DNA of 37,957 bases. Origin: Phytophthora quininea. Its lineage: Eukaryota > Oomycota > Peronosporomycetes > Peronosporales > Peronosporaceae. Shown piece by piece: positions 10,481 to 20,584 of this stretch. A model generated the notes under the pieces. That model was not told the origin of the DNA. It made no database searches and saw only the letters and a program-made list of their open reading frames with translations. Each line of letters starts with the position of its first letter. The first letter of the stretch is position 1. The position numbers and the translations under genes were made by a program. Location of the stretch: contig JAAVTG010000165.1 in NCBI GenBank assembly GCA_011947345.1, positions 1 to 37,957 on the forward strand, in the 5' to 3' direction.

Positions 10481-11719
10481 TCACACAAGAGCCTCTTGCT
10501 TCTGGCACGCCAATCCCATGTGACCAGCGAAACACTCACAAGCCCCCGTGCCGTAGTCGCATGTTCCGCGGCCAGAGCACTCGGTCAGCTCGGAAAAGGG
10601 GCGTAACGATGGTGCAGCAGTCCCAGAAGCTAACGCTGCTCCAAGCGTAATGCTGAGCGGATACAGTTCGTAGACATTGCAGGTGCCGGTGGCTACAGGG
10701 CTTGCACTGTTGACCACGCCACCCGTCACTGGGTGCTGACCGAGAGTATTGTGAGCTGCCACATTGCAGTCGAAGAGATATTGGGAACCAGTGGTTCCCG
10801 GCTCCGATGTGAAGTCGATTTCGCACATAGCCTGCGTAACTTGTGAGAGAGCCACGGTGCCAGCATCCATGTAATATGGTGCAAGTGTGCCCCCTCCGAC
10901 TGTGTCTGTCCGAGTGAACGCGTAGAAGCTAGCGAGCGGTGATACCGTGACGGTATTGAGCACATTGTTGGGAAGGCGGCGTAGAGCGACCTGGATGTTG
11001 GTACACGTCGTCTGGATAGCTGCCACGTTTGTATTCACGATTGCTGCGGTGACCCCTGTTGTAAATGCCGGACCCATCGCGATCTTCTCGGTCGTGTAGG
11101 CATTGCCGTAAGGGTCGTAGTACGTCAAGTAGAACTCTTGGGTGGTCGCCGTAGCAGGCGGTGTGATGATAATCGCTTGCTTCATGTCGTATTGGCCCGA
11201 CGTCAGCGGGTCGTCGCCCTTTGGACACGTGCGCTTAGAGCAGTCATGACCATCATACCCCGGATCGCAAACACACCCCATGATCTTCTCCTGGTCCCAG
11301 AGGGTGTACGTCCGCCCGCTCACCCCGTTAACCCTCTTGTGGAACGTGTCGGAAGCCAACTCCTCGATGAACTCGCAGGTGCCGTGGCCACTGCAGTCGC
11401 TCGGACACACCATTCGACGACAACCGCTGCCGGTAAAACCCGTGTCACACGTGCACTCTCCGGTGGCCCGGTCACACACGCCGCGGTTAGCACATTCCGC
11501 ATAGTAGTGCGCGTCGTCGTTCTTCTGGGCAGTATCTTGCCAGGCGCGAGTGAACGGACACCGTCGACCGGAGCAGTCCCCGCCGATCCAGTTCTGCATG
11601 CACGTGCAGAGGTCATTGGCGCCGCAGGTTCCATGTCCGGAGCACTTGTTGGGGCAGGCTCCCAGTACAAGGTGCGACGTGGCGAGCACCAGCACCACCG
11701 CGAACCACCACTTGGTCAT
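10481..11719 (-). CDS. Secreted tenascin-like EGF-repeat protein, copy A
   Basis: Intact 412-residue ORF from the ATG at 11719; longer upstream in-frame sequence is not protein-like. A signal peptide, MTKWWFAVVLVLATSHLVLG, is followed at once by cysteine-rich EGF/tenascin-type modules: CPNKCSGHGTC, C.C...WIGGDCSGRRC, CANRGVCDRATGECTC, CPSDCSGHGTC and CDPGYDGHDCSKRTCP. A Thr/Ser-rich central region of about 200 residues has few cysteines. A last EGF module, ECSGRGTCDYGTGACEC, closes the protein, which ends QKQEALV. No transmembrane helix or GPI signal is seen, so it is probably secreted or wall-associated; the ligand is unknown. It is a tandem paralogue of copy B; the signal-plus-EGF half is identical in DNA, while the central part has diverged. 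Confidence 0.82.
   Translation of the reverse strand: MTKWWFAVVLVLATSHLVLGACPNKCSGHGTCGANDLCTCMQNWIGGDCSGRRCPFTRAWQDTAQKNDDAHYYAECANRGVCDRATGECTCDTGFTGSGCRRMVCPSDCSGHGTCEFIEELASDTFHKRVNGVSGRTYTLWDQEKIMGCVCDPGYDGHDCSKRTCPKGDDPLTSGQYDMKQAIIITPPATATTQEFYLTYYDPYGNAYTTEKIAMGPAFTTGVTAAIVNTNVAAIQTTCTNIQVALRRLPNNVLNTVTVSPLASFYAFTRTDTVGGGTLAPYYMDAGTVALSQVTQAMCEIDFTSEPGTTGSQYLFDCNVAAHNTLGQHPVTGGVVNSASPVATGTCNVYELYPLSITLGAALASGTAAPSLRPFSELTECSGRGTCDYGTGACECFAGHMGLACQKQEALV
11201..11700 (-). repeat. Identical 500-bp block, copy A member
   Basis: By eye this segment is identical base for base to 12694-13193 (offset 1493). It covers the signal peptide and all N-terminal EGF modules of copy A. Identity stops sharply at both ends. 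Confidence 0.85.
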
Positions 11720-11979
11720 TGTCGGATATCTCCACGGACGACAATTCAAATGTGGAGGCCCACCATGTTGGCGACGGTTGGATCGCGATCTTGTCGTGAA
11801 CCGCCGGAGACCAAAGGGCATCGGTGGATTTCGATCCGAAAATGAAAATGCGGTCCAAGCTACCGCTTTTTTCCGGAGCTGCAAGAATGTTACGACTCCG
11901 CAATGGACGAATGCCTTCAAAATGACTACTAAAGCAGCAACTACTATTTGAAGTCTCTTTGTCGCGAATCTTACCTGCA

Positions 11980-13209
11980 TCAAACGAGTGCTTCCTGCTT
12001 CTGACAGGCCAACCCCATGTGACCGGCGAAACACTCACAGGCACCTGTGCCGTAGTCACACGTTCCGCGACCAGAGCACTCGACCAGCTCCGACAACGGG
12101 CGTTGCGCTGCCGTGCCGTCACAAAGTTGATTCGTGGCGGTAGTTGTGCACCCCGCGCCCGTTTGCATTGTCGTTCCGGGAGGGAAGTTGATCGTCCCTG
12201 GGAACACTTCGTACACCGAGCAGTCAAGTGCACTCGCGCCTGCGGTAACACCTGCTGTCACTGGGTGCTGACCGAGAGTATTGTGAGCAGCAATGTTGCA
12301 GTCAAACGGAGTTTGGTATCCGGTGGTGCCAGCTTCAGATGAGAACGCAATAGAGCAGATCACTTTGTTCTGTACGGACCCAGTGTTTAAGTTGGTGTCC
12401 GTGTTGAAGACTTTCGAGAAGGTGCCAGCTCCCGTTGGGTCTTTAACATCCGTTCGTTGGAATTGGTAAAAGCGAGAAATCAACGACACCGTGACCGTGT
12501 TGAGGACGTTATTTGGCAACCGACGCAGAGCCAACTGAATGTTGTCACAAGTAGTCTGATCGCTTGTCCCCATAGTGCCCATTGTGATTTTCTCGGTCGT
12601 GTACGCGTTGCCGTACGGATCGTAGTAGGTCAGGTAGAACGAGCCACTGGCACCAGTGATCGCGACCGCTTGAGTCATGTCAAACTGGTTCGGCGTCAGC
12701 GGGTCGTCGCCCTTTGGACACGTGCGCTTAGAGCAGTCATGACCATCATACCCCGGATCGCAAACACACCCCATGATCTTCTCCTGGTCCCAGAGGGTGT
12801 ACGTCCGCCCGCTCACCCCGTTAACCCTCTTGTGGAACGTGTCGGAAGCCAACTCCTCGATGAACTCGCAGGTGCCGTGGCCACTGCAGTCGCTCGGACA
12901 CACCATTCGACGACAACCGCTGCCGGTAAAACCCGTGTCACACGTGCACTCTCCGGTGGCCCGGTCACACACGCCGCGGTTAGCACATTCCGCATAGTAG
13001 TGCGCGTCGTCGTTCTTCTGGGCAGTATCTTGCCAGGCGCGAGTGAACGGACACCGTCGACCGGAGCAGTCCCCGCCGATCCAGTTCTGCATGCACGTGC
13101 AGAGGTCATTGGCGCCGCAGGTTCCATGTCCGGAGCACTTGTTGGGGCAGGCTCCCAGTACAAGGTGCGACGTGGCGAGCACCAGCACCACCGTAAACCA
13201 CTGGATCAT
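11980..13209 (-). CDS. Secreted tenascin-like EGF-repeat protein, copy B
   Basis: Intact 409-residue ORF starting MIQWFTVVLVLATSHLVLG, a signal peptide. The module order is the same as in copy A: four or five EGF/tenascin modules in the first 165 residues, a cysteine-poor central region, and a terminal EGF module, ECSGRGTCDYGTGACEC, ending QKQEALV. The central region differs from copy A by many substitutions and indels (for example it carries FQRTDVKDPTGAGTFSKVF), although anchor segments such as YYDPYGNAYTTEKI and NNVLNTVTVS are kept. The stop of B is 260 bp upstream of the start of A, on the same strand. Function is unknown beyond extracellular adhesion or structural roles typical of EGF-rich proteins; these families are common in oomycetes. 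Confidence 0.82.
   Translation of the reverse strand: MIQWFTVVLVLATSHLVLGACPNKCSGHGTCGANDLCTCMQNWIGGDCSGRRCPFTRAWQDTAQKNDDAHYYAECANRGVCDRATGECTCDTGFTGSGCRRMVCPSDCSGHGTCEFIEELASDTFHKRVNGVSGRTYTLWDQEKIMGCVCDPGYDGHDCSKRTCPKGDDPLTPNQFDMTQAVAITGASGSFYLTYYDPYGNAYTTEKITMGTMGTSDQTTCDNIQLALRRLPNNVLNTVTVSLISRFYQFQRTDVKDPTGAGTFSKVFNTDTNLNTGSVQNKVICSIAFSSEAGTTGYQTPFDCNIAAHNTLGQHPVTAGVTAGASALDCSVYEVFPGTINFPPGTTMQTGAGCTTTATNQLCDGTAAQRPLSELVECSGRGTCDYGTGACECFAGHMGLACQKQEALV
12694..13193 (-). repeat. Identical 500-bp block, copy B member
   Basis: Partner of 11201-11700. Short antisense ORFs in the two blocks are also identical, confirming no substitutions. Sequence outside the block differs clearly. Confidence 0.85.
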
Positions 13210-13425
13210 CGTCTTGAACGCGAAAATCTAAGTGAAGTTCGCGATCTTCAGAGCGCGCCAATTGAACCGGCGCCCGATTAGCGCGATCTTTCATAGGGAC
13301 GCCGGACCAACGGTTAGTTTCGTTCGACAAACTCCCAGCGTGAGGCTGGTCTTCTATTAGCAGGCACCACCACTACTGCTGTCACCTCTAACTTGTCGAC
13401 GTCCAAAACTCGGAGCTCTGATGCA

Positions 13426-13984
13426 CTACAGGATCAACGCCAGCCAGCCCGCGACCATCGCAACGCCGCCAACAGGCTGTGTCAAACCGACCATTCGTTA
13501 GTACCTCCACCTCCACCGCACCGTGCTCCCGTTACGCACCGCGACCATGCCGAGTTTCTTCTGCTCCGTCAGTGTCATGGCGTAGAGCGACCCCGAGAAG
13601 AGAAGTGTTCCGGTGGTGATCAGTCCCCGGCCAGTCCTGGACGTCTGCACAGCGGCGTGGCCAGGAGCACCACAGAGTGCAGCAGCTGCACATATATAAA
13701 ATATTATAAACATCCCCTCGTACATTACAACTACTTAATGCTCTAGTCACCTGGTAGTGGGCTGCAGTCTCCCAGTTCTTTAGCAGATGCGGATCCGTCA
13801 CCTTGTTCTTCAGCCCGTGGGCTCCAAAAGCGCCTAGTCACCCCATAATTATTATCCGCTTTCTTATATAGTGCCTATATATAATAGCAGTATATCGCGG
13901 ACCGAGCAGCACGGCGCTGGCGCCCGAGATGGCGCCGACCTTCCACCAGATCGAGAGTGCAGGAGAAATCACAGCGGCCTTCAT
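13426..13984 (-). CDS. DUF423/TMEM256-family small membrane protein
   Basis: Four exons: 13984-13903, 13833-13751, 13685-13540 and 13476-13426, with GT-AG introns. The protein of about 120 residues has four hydrophobic segments and the family signatures: WWKVGAISGASAVLLG, GAFGAHGLKNK, NWETAAHYQLLHSVVLL, TTGTLLFSGSLYAMTL and APVGGVAMVAGWLAL. Bacterial (UPF0382) and animal (TMEM256) relatives have the same length and order; their biochemical role is not established. In exon 3 the C run at 13625-13628 (a G run in the gene) needs one extra base; with it the CDS is 121 codons. The start Met at 13984 gives a short N-terminus before the first helix. The largest uninterrupted ORF covers only exon 3, so simple ORF calling would miss this gene. 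Confidence 0.82.
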
Positions 13985-13990
13985 TTTGCT

Positions 13991-14004
13991 TTTCGACAAT
14001 GAGC
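13991..14004 (-). promoter_or_regulatory. Initiator element of the DUF423 gene
   Basis: On the minus strand GCTCATTGTCGAAA matches the invariant GCTCATT core of the oomycete initiator and lies about 10-20 nt before the ATG at 13984. The first bases of the 114-bp divergent space shared with the ASH-protein gene are thus likely to hold the transcription start. Confidence 0.45.
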
Positions 14005-14098
14005 GTCATCCCATAAAAACACCACTACCCCACCCCTACGCGTGTTTTCCACCAATAAAAAATCGCGATCCTGAAAGGACGTTCATTCACTCTTCAAT

Positions 14099-17000
14099 AT
14101 GGCGGGACCTGCGAACAAGCGCGGATCCGATGCTGCTGCCGCGCAAGCTGCCGCCGAGGCAGCTCAAGCCGAAGCGCTGGAAAAAGAGCGAGAGGCAGCG
14201 GCTGCAGCGTTAGAAGCTCAGAGAGCGGCGGAAGAGGAGGCGCTGAAGCTCAAGAGAAAGCAGGAGCAGGACGAGCTGGACGTCGTGGCAGTGGGGGCCG
14301 TCGCGCACGTGATCCGCCGCGCTTTCCAAGACTTTTATGGAGACAAAGACAGTGTTAAAAATACTGCAAGAAATGAAGAAATCGAGAGTGAGGAGACAGA
14401 AGTCCAAGCTAAAGAAAAGCAACCGGAGCCAGAGGGGTGGAGAAGGAGGAGAGCCCCTTTGTGGCCCTAGCGCAGCAGAGGAAGGAGGCTATTGCTAGAA
14501 AGTTGGAGGAGAAACATAACAGAGCGAGAGCGCTATTAAAATTTATGGAGCAGAGACAGAAGGAAGCCAGCCAGGCAGATGAGAAGATCGCGGAGGACTT
14601 GAGTGCTCGCGGACTGGTGATTAAAGCACAGATCCCGGTCGGATCGACGAACTTGAAATTGGATGAGCAAGAATTGAAGGCAGCGAAAGATGGCGGGGAG
14701 GACTTTGGAGAGTTTACTGACTCGCTGCTGCATGCGAGAGAGCTGGTGGAGGAGTACATGCAGAGACGAAAAGAGACCAGTGGGAATGCGCCTAAAGGTT
14801 TGACTGTGTCACCGAGAAGGACTGCTGCTGGAGAGGGTAGTTCTGAAGCTGGAGAACATGCCGGGTACTTGGACACCACTGAGACTGCCAAAATCCGCAA
14901 GGAGGCCACGCTGGGGCAGCATAAAAGTAATATTGCTGGCGTTAAGATATCCCATGCGCAACATCGAATTACGAGTAATGGTGTCGCTGGTAAAGTGGCA
15001 GATGTCAGCGAAGAAGAAGATGCCACACCTGCGTTAGGGATCACGACACTCACCTCTGAAAAGCCGCAGGAAAAGAAGACCGAGCAAGCGACTATGAAGG
15101 CAGTGGAGAAACGAAAGAATAAGGCAATTCTCGAACGGATGCAGACGAAACTCGATTTTGTACGAAATCCCCGCTTTGCAGTGCCAGACCAAACTAGATC
15201 AGGACATGCAGAGAACCATGGGCCACCACCATGTTTCGATGTCGTACCGAAACCACCAATCAGTTTTACTAACTACGATATCGGCGGGATCTATGAGCAA
15301 GTAGTCTACGTGCGCAATACGAGTGGTCTCGCACGACGTGCTCGCATACTTCCACCAGGTACGATATATTTCTCTATGGCCAGTATTTCATTTCCTGAAG
15401 AAAGTGGGCTTATCGCACCGGGGATGCATGTCGAACTTCGTGTACGTTTCGCCCCCGATTCTCGCGCTGATTACAAGGACCATTTCATTATTCAGTTTGA
15501 AACGGAGCAATCAGTACCACCGGGATCTAAAGGTACTCCCGGTGCAGCAGGGCGTGATAAAATGGTAGTGCTGTTGACAGCGCACCGGGAAGCCCCAGAG
15601 CTGACGTTACCAGTTGTGGTTCGCGCTCAAAACACGTTGGTTGGGGGACGCTCCGTCACGCCTCTAATCTGCAAGAATCTTGGCGGTAAAGCACGCTTCT
15701 GGCTGATGAGCGAGCAGGCTTGGTCTCAGTTAGAGTATCTCCAGGTTGCTACCCCGGGCACATCTTCTGCTCGATCTGCCGTCAACTTGCTGGGGAGTGA
15801 GCAATTCCGTGACACAATGGTGCAAGTTGGTCCCTTCTGTCTGACGCCGAACGAGATTGAACTCGACAAAGGAGAAAGCCTGACTTTCGACCTTGTGTAC
15901 ACACCCACTGGTGTCGGAGAGCAGCGCGAGCGATTCATCATGGTCTGTGACAACTGCCTTGTGCGTACATTTCAAATTATTGGTCGCGGATGCCAAGTGG
16001 ATATTGCCGCATCTCACGTAAACGACATCCCGATCGATGTGAGTATCGCCGAAATGGGTCCCCTCGATCGTTTGTTCTTCCGAGAGGATGTGCTTGTAAA
16101 TGCGAACGCGCTGCAGACAATTGTAATCACAAACGACACTCCCTTAGACATCAAATACTCGTGGAAAATCATTCCGCGACCTCAGGAGATTCGAGGCGGA
16201 AAAACTACCGGCAAAGATGAAGCTAGGGTGATGTCACTTCCTCCGCTCTGGACCCCTCCGTTTCGAATAGTTCCTGACAATGGAGTCTTTGCGTTATCAT
16301 CATCGAAAGAGTTTAGGATTGAGTTCTTGCCAACAGAGGCTCGCGAATATGCCTGTCAAGCGGTCCTTATGATTAACGATATTCCAGCTTGTAGTATGCC
16401 AGGACCAAGCCAAATGGATCATCTAAAGGCGGCCTTTCAATTGCGTGAGGATCCCCCACAAGTCCACGAGCTGCGGCGAAAGCTGCAGCAAGAAAGTTAC
16501 AAGATGAGATGCCAGGTTTTGCTACGCAACTTCATGGCCGAGGGAGACTCGGGAGTTTTGCGATAGCACCATCGATTAGTGGGACCTGGGTGCTCGCAGA
16601 AGACGGTAGTGCACAACAACCTGGGGCTTCTGGCGGTGAGGCTGAACAAATGCTGCAGATATCCAGAAAATACTCAACCAGCGTGTTCCTTAAGAACCAG
16701 TGCGATGCAAGAGTCACGGTTCAATGGCATTTGGCCAGACTACAACAGCGGCACCTAGCAGCCAGCGGTGGTCCTTTAGCATTAGCGCTGATGTCGAATA
16801 CTCAACCGCCAAGTTTCGAGTTGGCACTGTCTCCGACCACGGTCGATCTATCTCCCCGTGGTCAACATAAAGTGGATATCACCTTCACGCCGCTGTGTAC
16901 TGGCGCGTTTTCTCTTAGTATCCCATGCAGAATCGTTTCTGGCAGTGGCAATAGCGCTCCAATATTTGAGCGGTGGCTACTTCTCGAAGGCCGCGTCGCC

Positions 17001-20000
17001 GAAGCCGAGATCAAAATTGTAACGCCGGAGGTAGACTTTGGGTTGGTGCTTGTTGGAGCTAGTACTGAAGGATCTATCACCATTTATAATCCTTCGCCAA
17101 TCGTCCATACACATTGGCGATTTCATCACCTAGGGGTCCTGGAGGAGAACCAAGCACCGGCCAGCATCCGCAAAGTTCACCTTCTTCAAAATTGCATCGT
17201 TCTAGCTCGAGAGATTCTGTGATGTCGCGTCGATCAACGACATCGTCAGCTTCAGGCAACGAAACAGAAAGGAGTTTCTTCACTGAGCGGGAAATTTTAC
17301 CACGAGCGTACGTCGCGTTTGCACCAGAAAACGGGACCTTATCACCAGGGAGACATTTACAGTGAAAGCAACCTGTTTGGCAGGGTCACTTCCAGAACGG
17401 TTCCGTGGTTTCTTTAGTTGCCAGGCTGCTCCGGAGCGCCACTTTTCCGGTGCCACTACTGCTGGTGCCCGAGCGGTGGTAAGTGCGAGAGCTGAAATTC
17501 AATGCCCCAATGTCTTCCTGTCAACGACCAAAATGGCTCTTGGAACAACCTATATGGGAGTGGAAATTCATCGGACGATAGAGATGATTAACGTGTCCAA
17601 TCTGGAAGCTGCATTCAAGTTTGTCGAACCTGAGGGGTATCTAAAGCGTATACTGTATCATTTTCACCACGACAGGGGACGATACACTCCAAAGAGCGTC
17701 TCTTGGTCACAATAAGTTATACGCCCCGACAAGTAGGAAGATTCACAGTACTACTTGCATGCAGCGTTCGTGGTCTGACTGCACCTTTGGGCTTAGAGGT
17801 TAGTAGCAACCACAAAGGGCTCGTGCTGTCATACGAGCTACTTGCTTCACCAAGTCTACGAAACGCAAACCAAATTGACGTCGGCATGTCAGGGCTCACT
17901 CTACCAAAATCACCGAAAGAAATTGCACAAGAGCGCGGCATTGCGCTCTCGGATTGTGATCTGGAACCCGAAACAAACCCACTCAGTAAAGCACCCAAGC
18001 TTGCATTTGGGGACAGCGTTCCACTCGGCGAGCGGCGTACACTGTATTTGCTCATTCGAAACTTTAGCGGTATTGACGCGTTGGTAGATCTCGAGGCGAA
18101 GAAATTCCCAGCTGACTCAGTGGTCGCTTCGCCCCCAACGTCACGGACCAACCCAAGCAGCTCTAGTGTCGGAAAGCATCCCCGTCATCACAATATTCGT
18201 TTCTCGCCGTCATCAACATCATCAACTACACATACCAAGAGCAAACACAAGAGCAAGCTCAGCCACATGAGAAGCACGCGGTCGCTCGGATCAACGAAGA
18301 TGAGCTCGTTTCGACCCAGTCCAACCAATCCGCGGTTATCGGATACTAAAGACAACCAGAACCGATTCCAGTCTGAAAACGGGCGAGCGTATCTACGAAA
18401 GAAAGAAGAGGATGTGGAAGACAGGCAGGTGTTGCGTAGCGGTCGTGGTGTGGCCTTCCAGCTCAACCCCGGTCGGGTACATATTCCTCCATGGGAACAG
18501 ATCGTCGTGCGCATCACATGCTTCAACAACATGTCGGGAACGTACGTGGACGATATTGTGAGTCGTGCAGCGGGTATTCCGCCAGTGTTCTTACATGCCA
18601 GCGTCAATATCGTCGGTACTCCTCTAGTGCTTGACCGTAATTGCGTTGGACTTTTCTTTGGGAAACCTGTGCCAGCAGGAAGGATCTCACCTCCTCTCCG
18701 TCAGCCAATGCTACATTTCGGCTCGGTTTGCGTGCGTTCTCCCAGCATCACCCGAACACTCCGAGTTGTAAACCGCGGGCCCCAACGTGCTCGACTCAAG
18801 TGGAAAATGGTTGAAAATGGACGAGAGGATCAACTTGTTACTGTAACACTGAGAGTGGATTTTAGTTCCCGACTACAACTGCGCATTACGCCGTGTGATG
18901 ACAGCAACAGTGGTGCCGCATTGCCTTTTGCTGTTGAACCTCCGTCAGCAGTAATACCAGCGTTTAGCACTACTCCGTTTCGTATTACCTTCGAGCCACC
19001 CAAGGATCGTGTTGGCGCCTCGAGAGCCCTTCTGCTTGCGGATGCACACTGGTACGAAGTCAATCCCGAAGACTCTAGTGATGGGAATGATGTAGGACCT
19101 GCTGAATCAGAGAGCGATACGAGACAGGAGGATTCAGGTAACCTTCTGACGCACAACAGCAACAATAATCCCAGCGCGGTTGCAGCAGGAAAAGCTTTTG
19201 CGGCCGTGCGGATGGCCAACATCCTGGTCCGAAAGAAAATCAGCACGAAGATTCGCACCCCGCGTCTTCTTATAGTCCCAAGTGCGTTCGTGTACTCCTT
19301 GCAACCGACGTGATCGACCCCGAATTATCAATCGACAAGCCTCGAGAACTACTTCAACATCCAGAGTCACTCCAACCACAACGGACTGACAGAAGCAGTA
19401 AGAACGATCAACTACCACTGCCACAGTTGTTGGCACCATACCATATCAAATTCATGACTTGGTCGACATTACTGACAACCGCAGCAGCCCAGCACGAGTT
19501 CCACCAGCGTGAAATCTATCTGGTTAATCGATTGGAGTCGAGGGTGACTTTCCGACTGGAGTGCGAGGGTCCATTTGCTGTTGCACAAGCAGACTCGTTA
19601 GCACCACGACACCCATTGTCCATGGCCGATCTACCACCAGCCCACCGTCGATCAACAGCACAGGGAGAGTCGTACATGTTCATGCTACCACCACAGATGT
19701 CCGTACGCATCGACCTGCGCTTTTTGCCGTCACCATCTTTATCTTCGGGTTCTTCTGTGTCAAATTCAAAACCAAACACACTTGTAAACAACCAAGAGCA
19801 GCCGCTCCACGCACAACTTGATGGCGAATTGCGTGTCAAATTCTCGACTCGTTCAGTGCAGATTATTCGACTTGCAGCGGTGGTATTGCGCCCAGCTATT
19901 GTGGTATCACCGTCAGTGTTCTTCTTTGGCCGCGTTCATCTTTCAGCCTCACGGTCCGTTGTACTAAGAGCTGGAAACCCAACGGCTGTGCCTGCACGCT

Positions 20001-20464
20001 TCACTGTACAGCATGTGCCAAGACCCAAACCAGTGTCACGAGCACAGCAACACGAGATGCGCTTGCACCATGCGCACTTGTTGGATGAACCAGGAGTCTT
20101 CACGTTTTCGATCCGCTCAGGCGAACTCCGCGGACCCACCACCACTCTTAAATCGGCAGGAGGCTACTTACCAACTACCGACTCCACGCGTGACCTGTTG
20201 GGCGAAAAAGCAACCACGACCCACCCGCTAGTGCACGCTCCGCTAGAGATCCGCGTCGACTTCCACCCTCGTGACCGTCAACGGTATAAAAGTCGCTTCC
20301 GCTTTGTTGTGGAGCACGGTCGCGCTTTTGAAGTCGTGCTTGAAGGAGTTGGGCACTTGGACGAGGTCGACGATCCGCGCGACGGCGATCGACCGCTTGT
20401 ACGTGTGAAGGAGCTCCAACACTCGTTCTACATCTTCCGAGGAGACGTTCACAAGCACAGTTAA
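14099..20464 (+). CDS. Large axonemal ASH/MSP-domain protein (CFAP74/hydin-like)
   Basis: A single-exon gene read across six frame changes. Each is explained by one missing base: 14434-14437 (G), 16542-16553 (G), 17133-17136 (G), 17348-17350 (G), 17675-17678 (G) and 19258-19261 (C). Correction gives 2124 codons. The N-terminal 250 or so residues are Ala/Glu/Lys-rich coiled coil. Repeated immunoglobulin-like ASH domains follow, with signatures such as KPPISFTNYDIGGIYEQVVY, IAPGMHVELRVRFAP, LSPRGQHKVDITFTPLCTG, VDFGLVLVGASTEGSITIYN and FGRVHLSASRSVVLRAGNP. A Ser-rich basic linker lies at about 18110-18340. ASH domains typify ciliary and central-pair proteins; the coiled coil followed by many ASH domains recalls CFAP74, a central-pair C1d protein, but CFAP47/CFAP65/hydin relatives are not excluded. 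Probably needed for zoospore flagellar motility. Confidence 0.75.
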
Positions 20465-20584
20465 TGAAAAACCACAACGGAAAGGGACGACGATGGGAAA
20501 TTCCTGCTGAATTAATGTGAGCTTCATGCGCAAACCACGAAGCACTTATAACGCGTGATGGGGAAGTAGGCATGGTGTGGGCGC

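Noticed and set aside
10481..13209. RXLR or Crinkler effector
   Set aside because: No RXLR-EER or LFLAK motif after the signal peptides; the cysteine pattern is EGF/tenascin-like.
12457..13281. 274-residue plus-strand ORF across tenascin-like copy B (and its 235-residue twin at 11138-11845)
   Set aside because: Antisense to a clear signal-peptide EGF protein; Arg/Val-rich composition is the shadow of Cys/Gly/Thr codons.
14434..19261. Programmed ribosomal frameshifting or many tiny introns in the ASH gene
   Set aside because: No slippery site is shared, no GT-AG pairs bracket the breaks, and one base per run restores the frame; sequence error is simpler.
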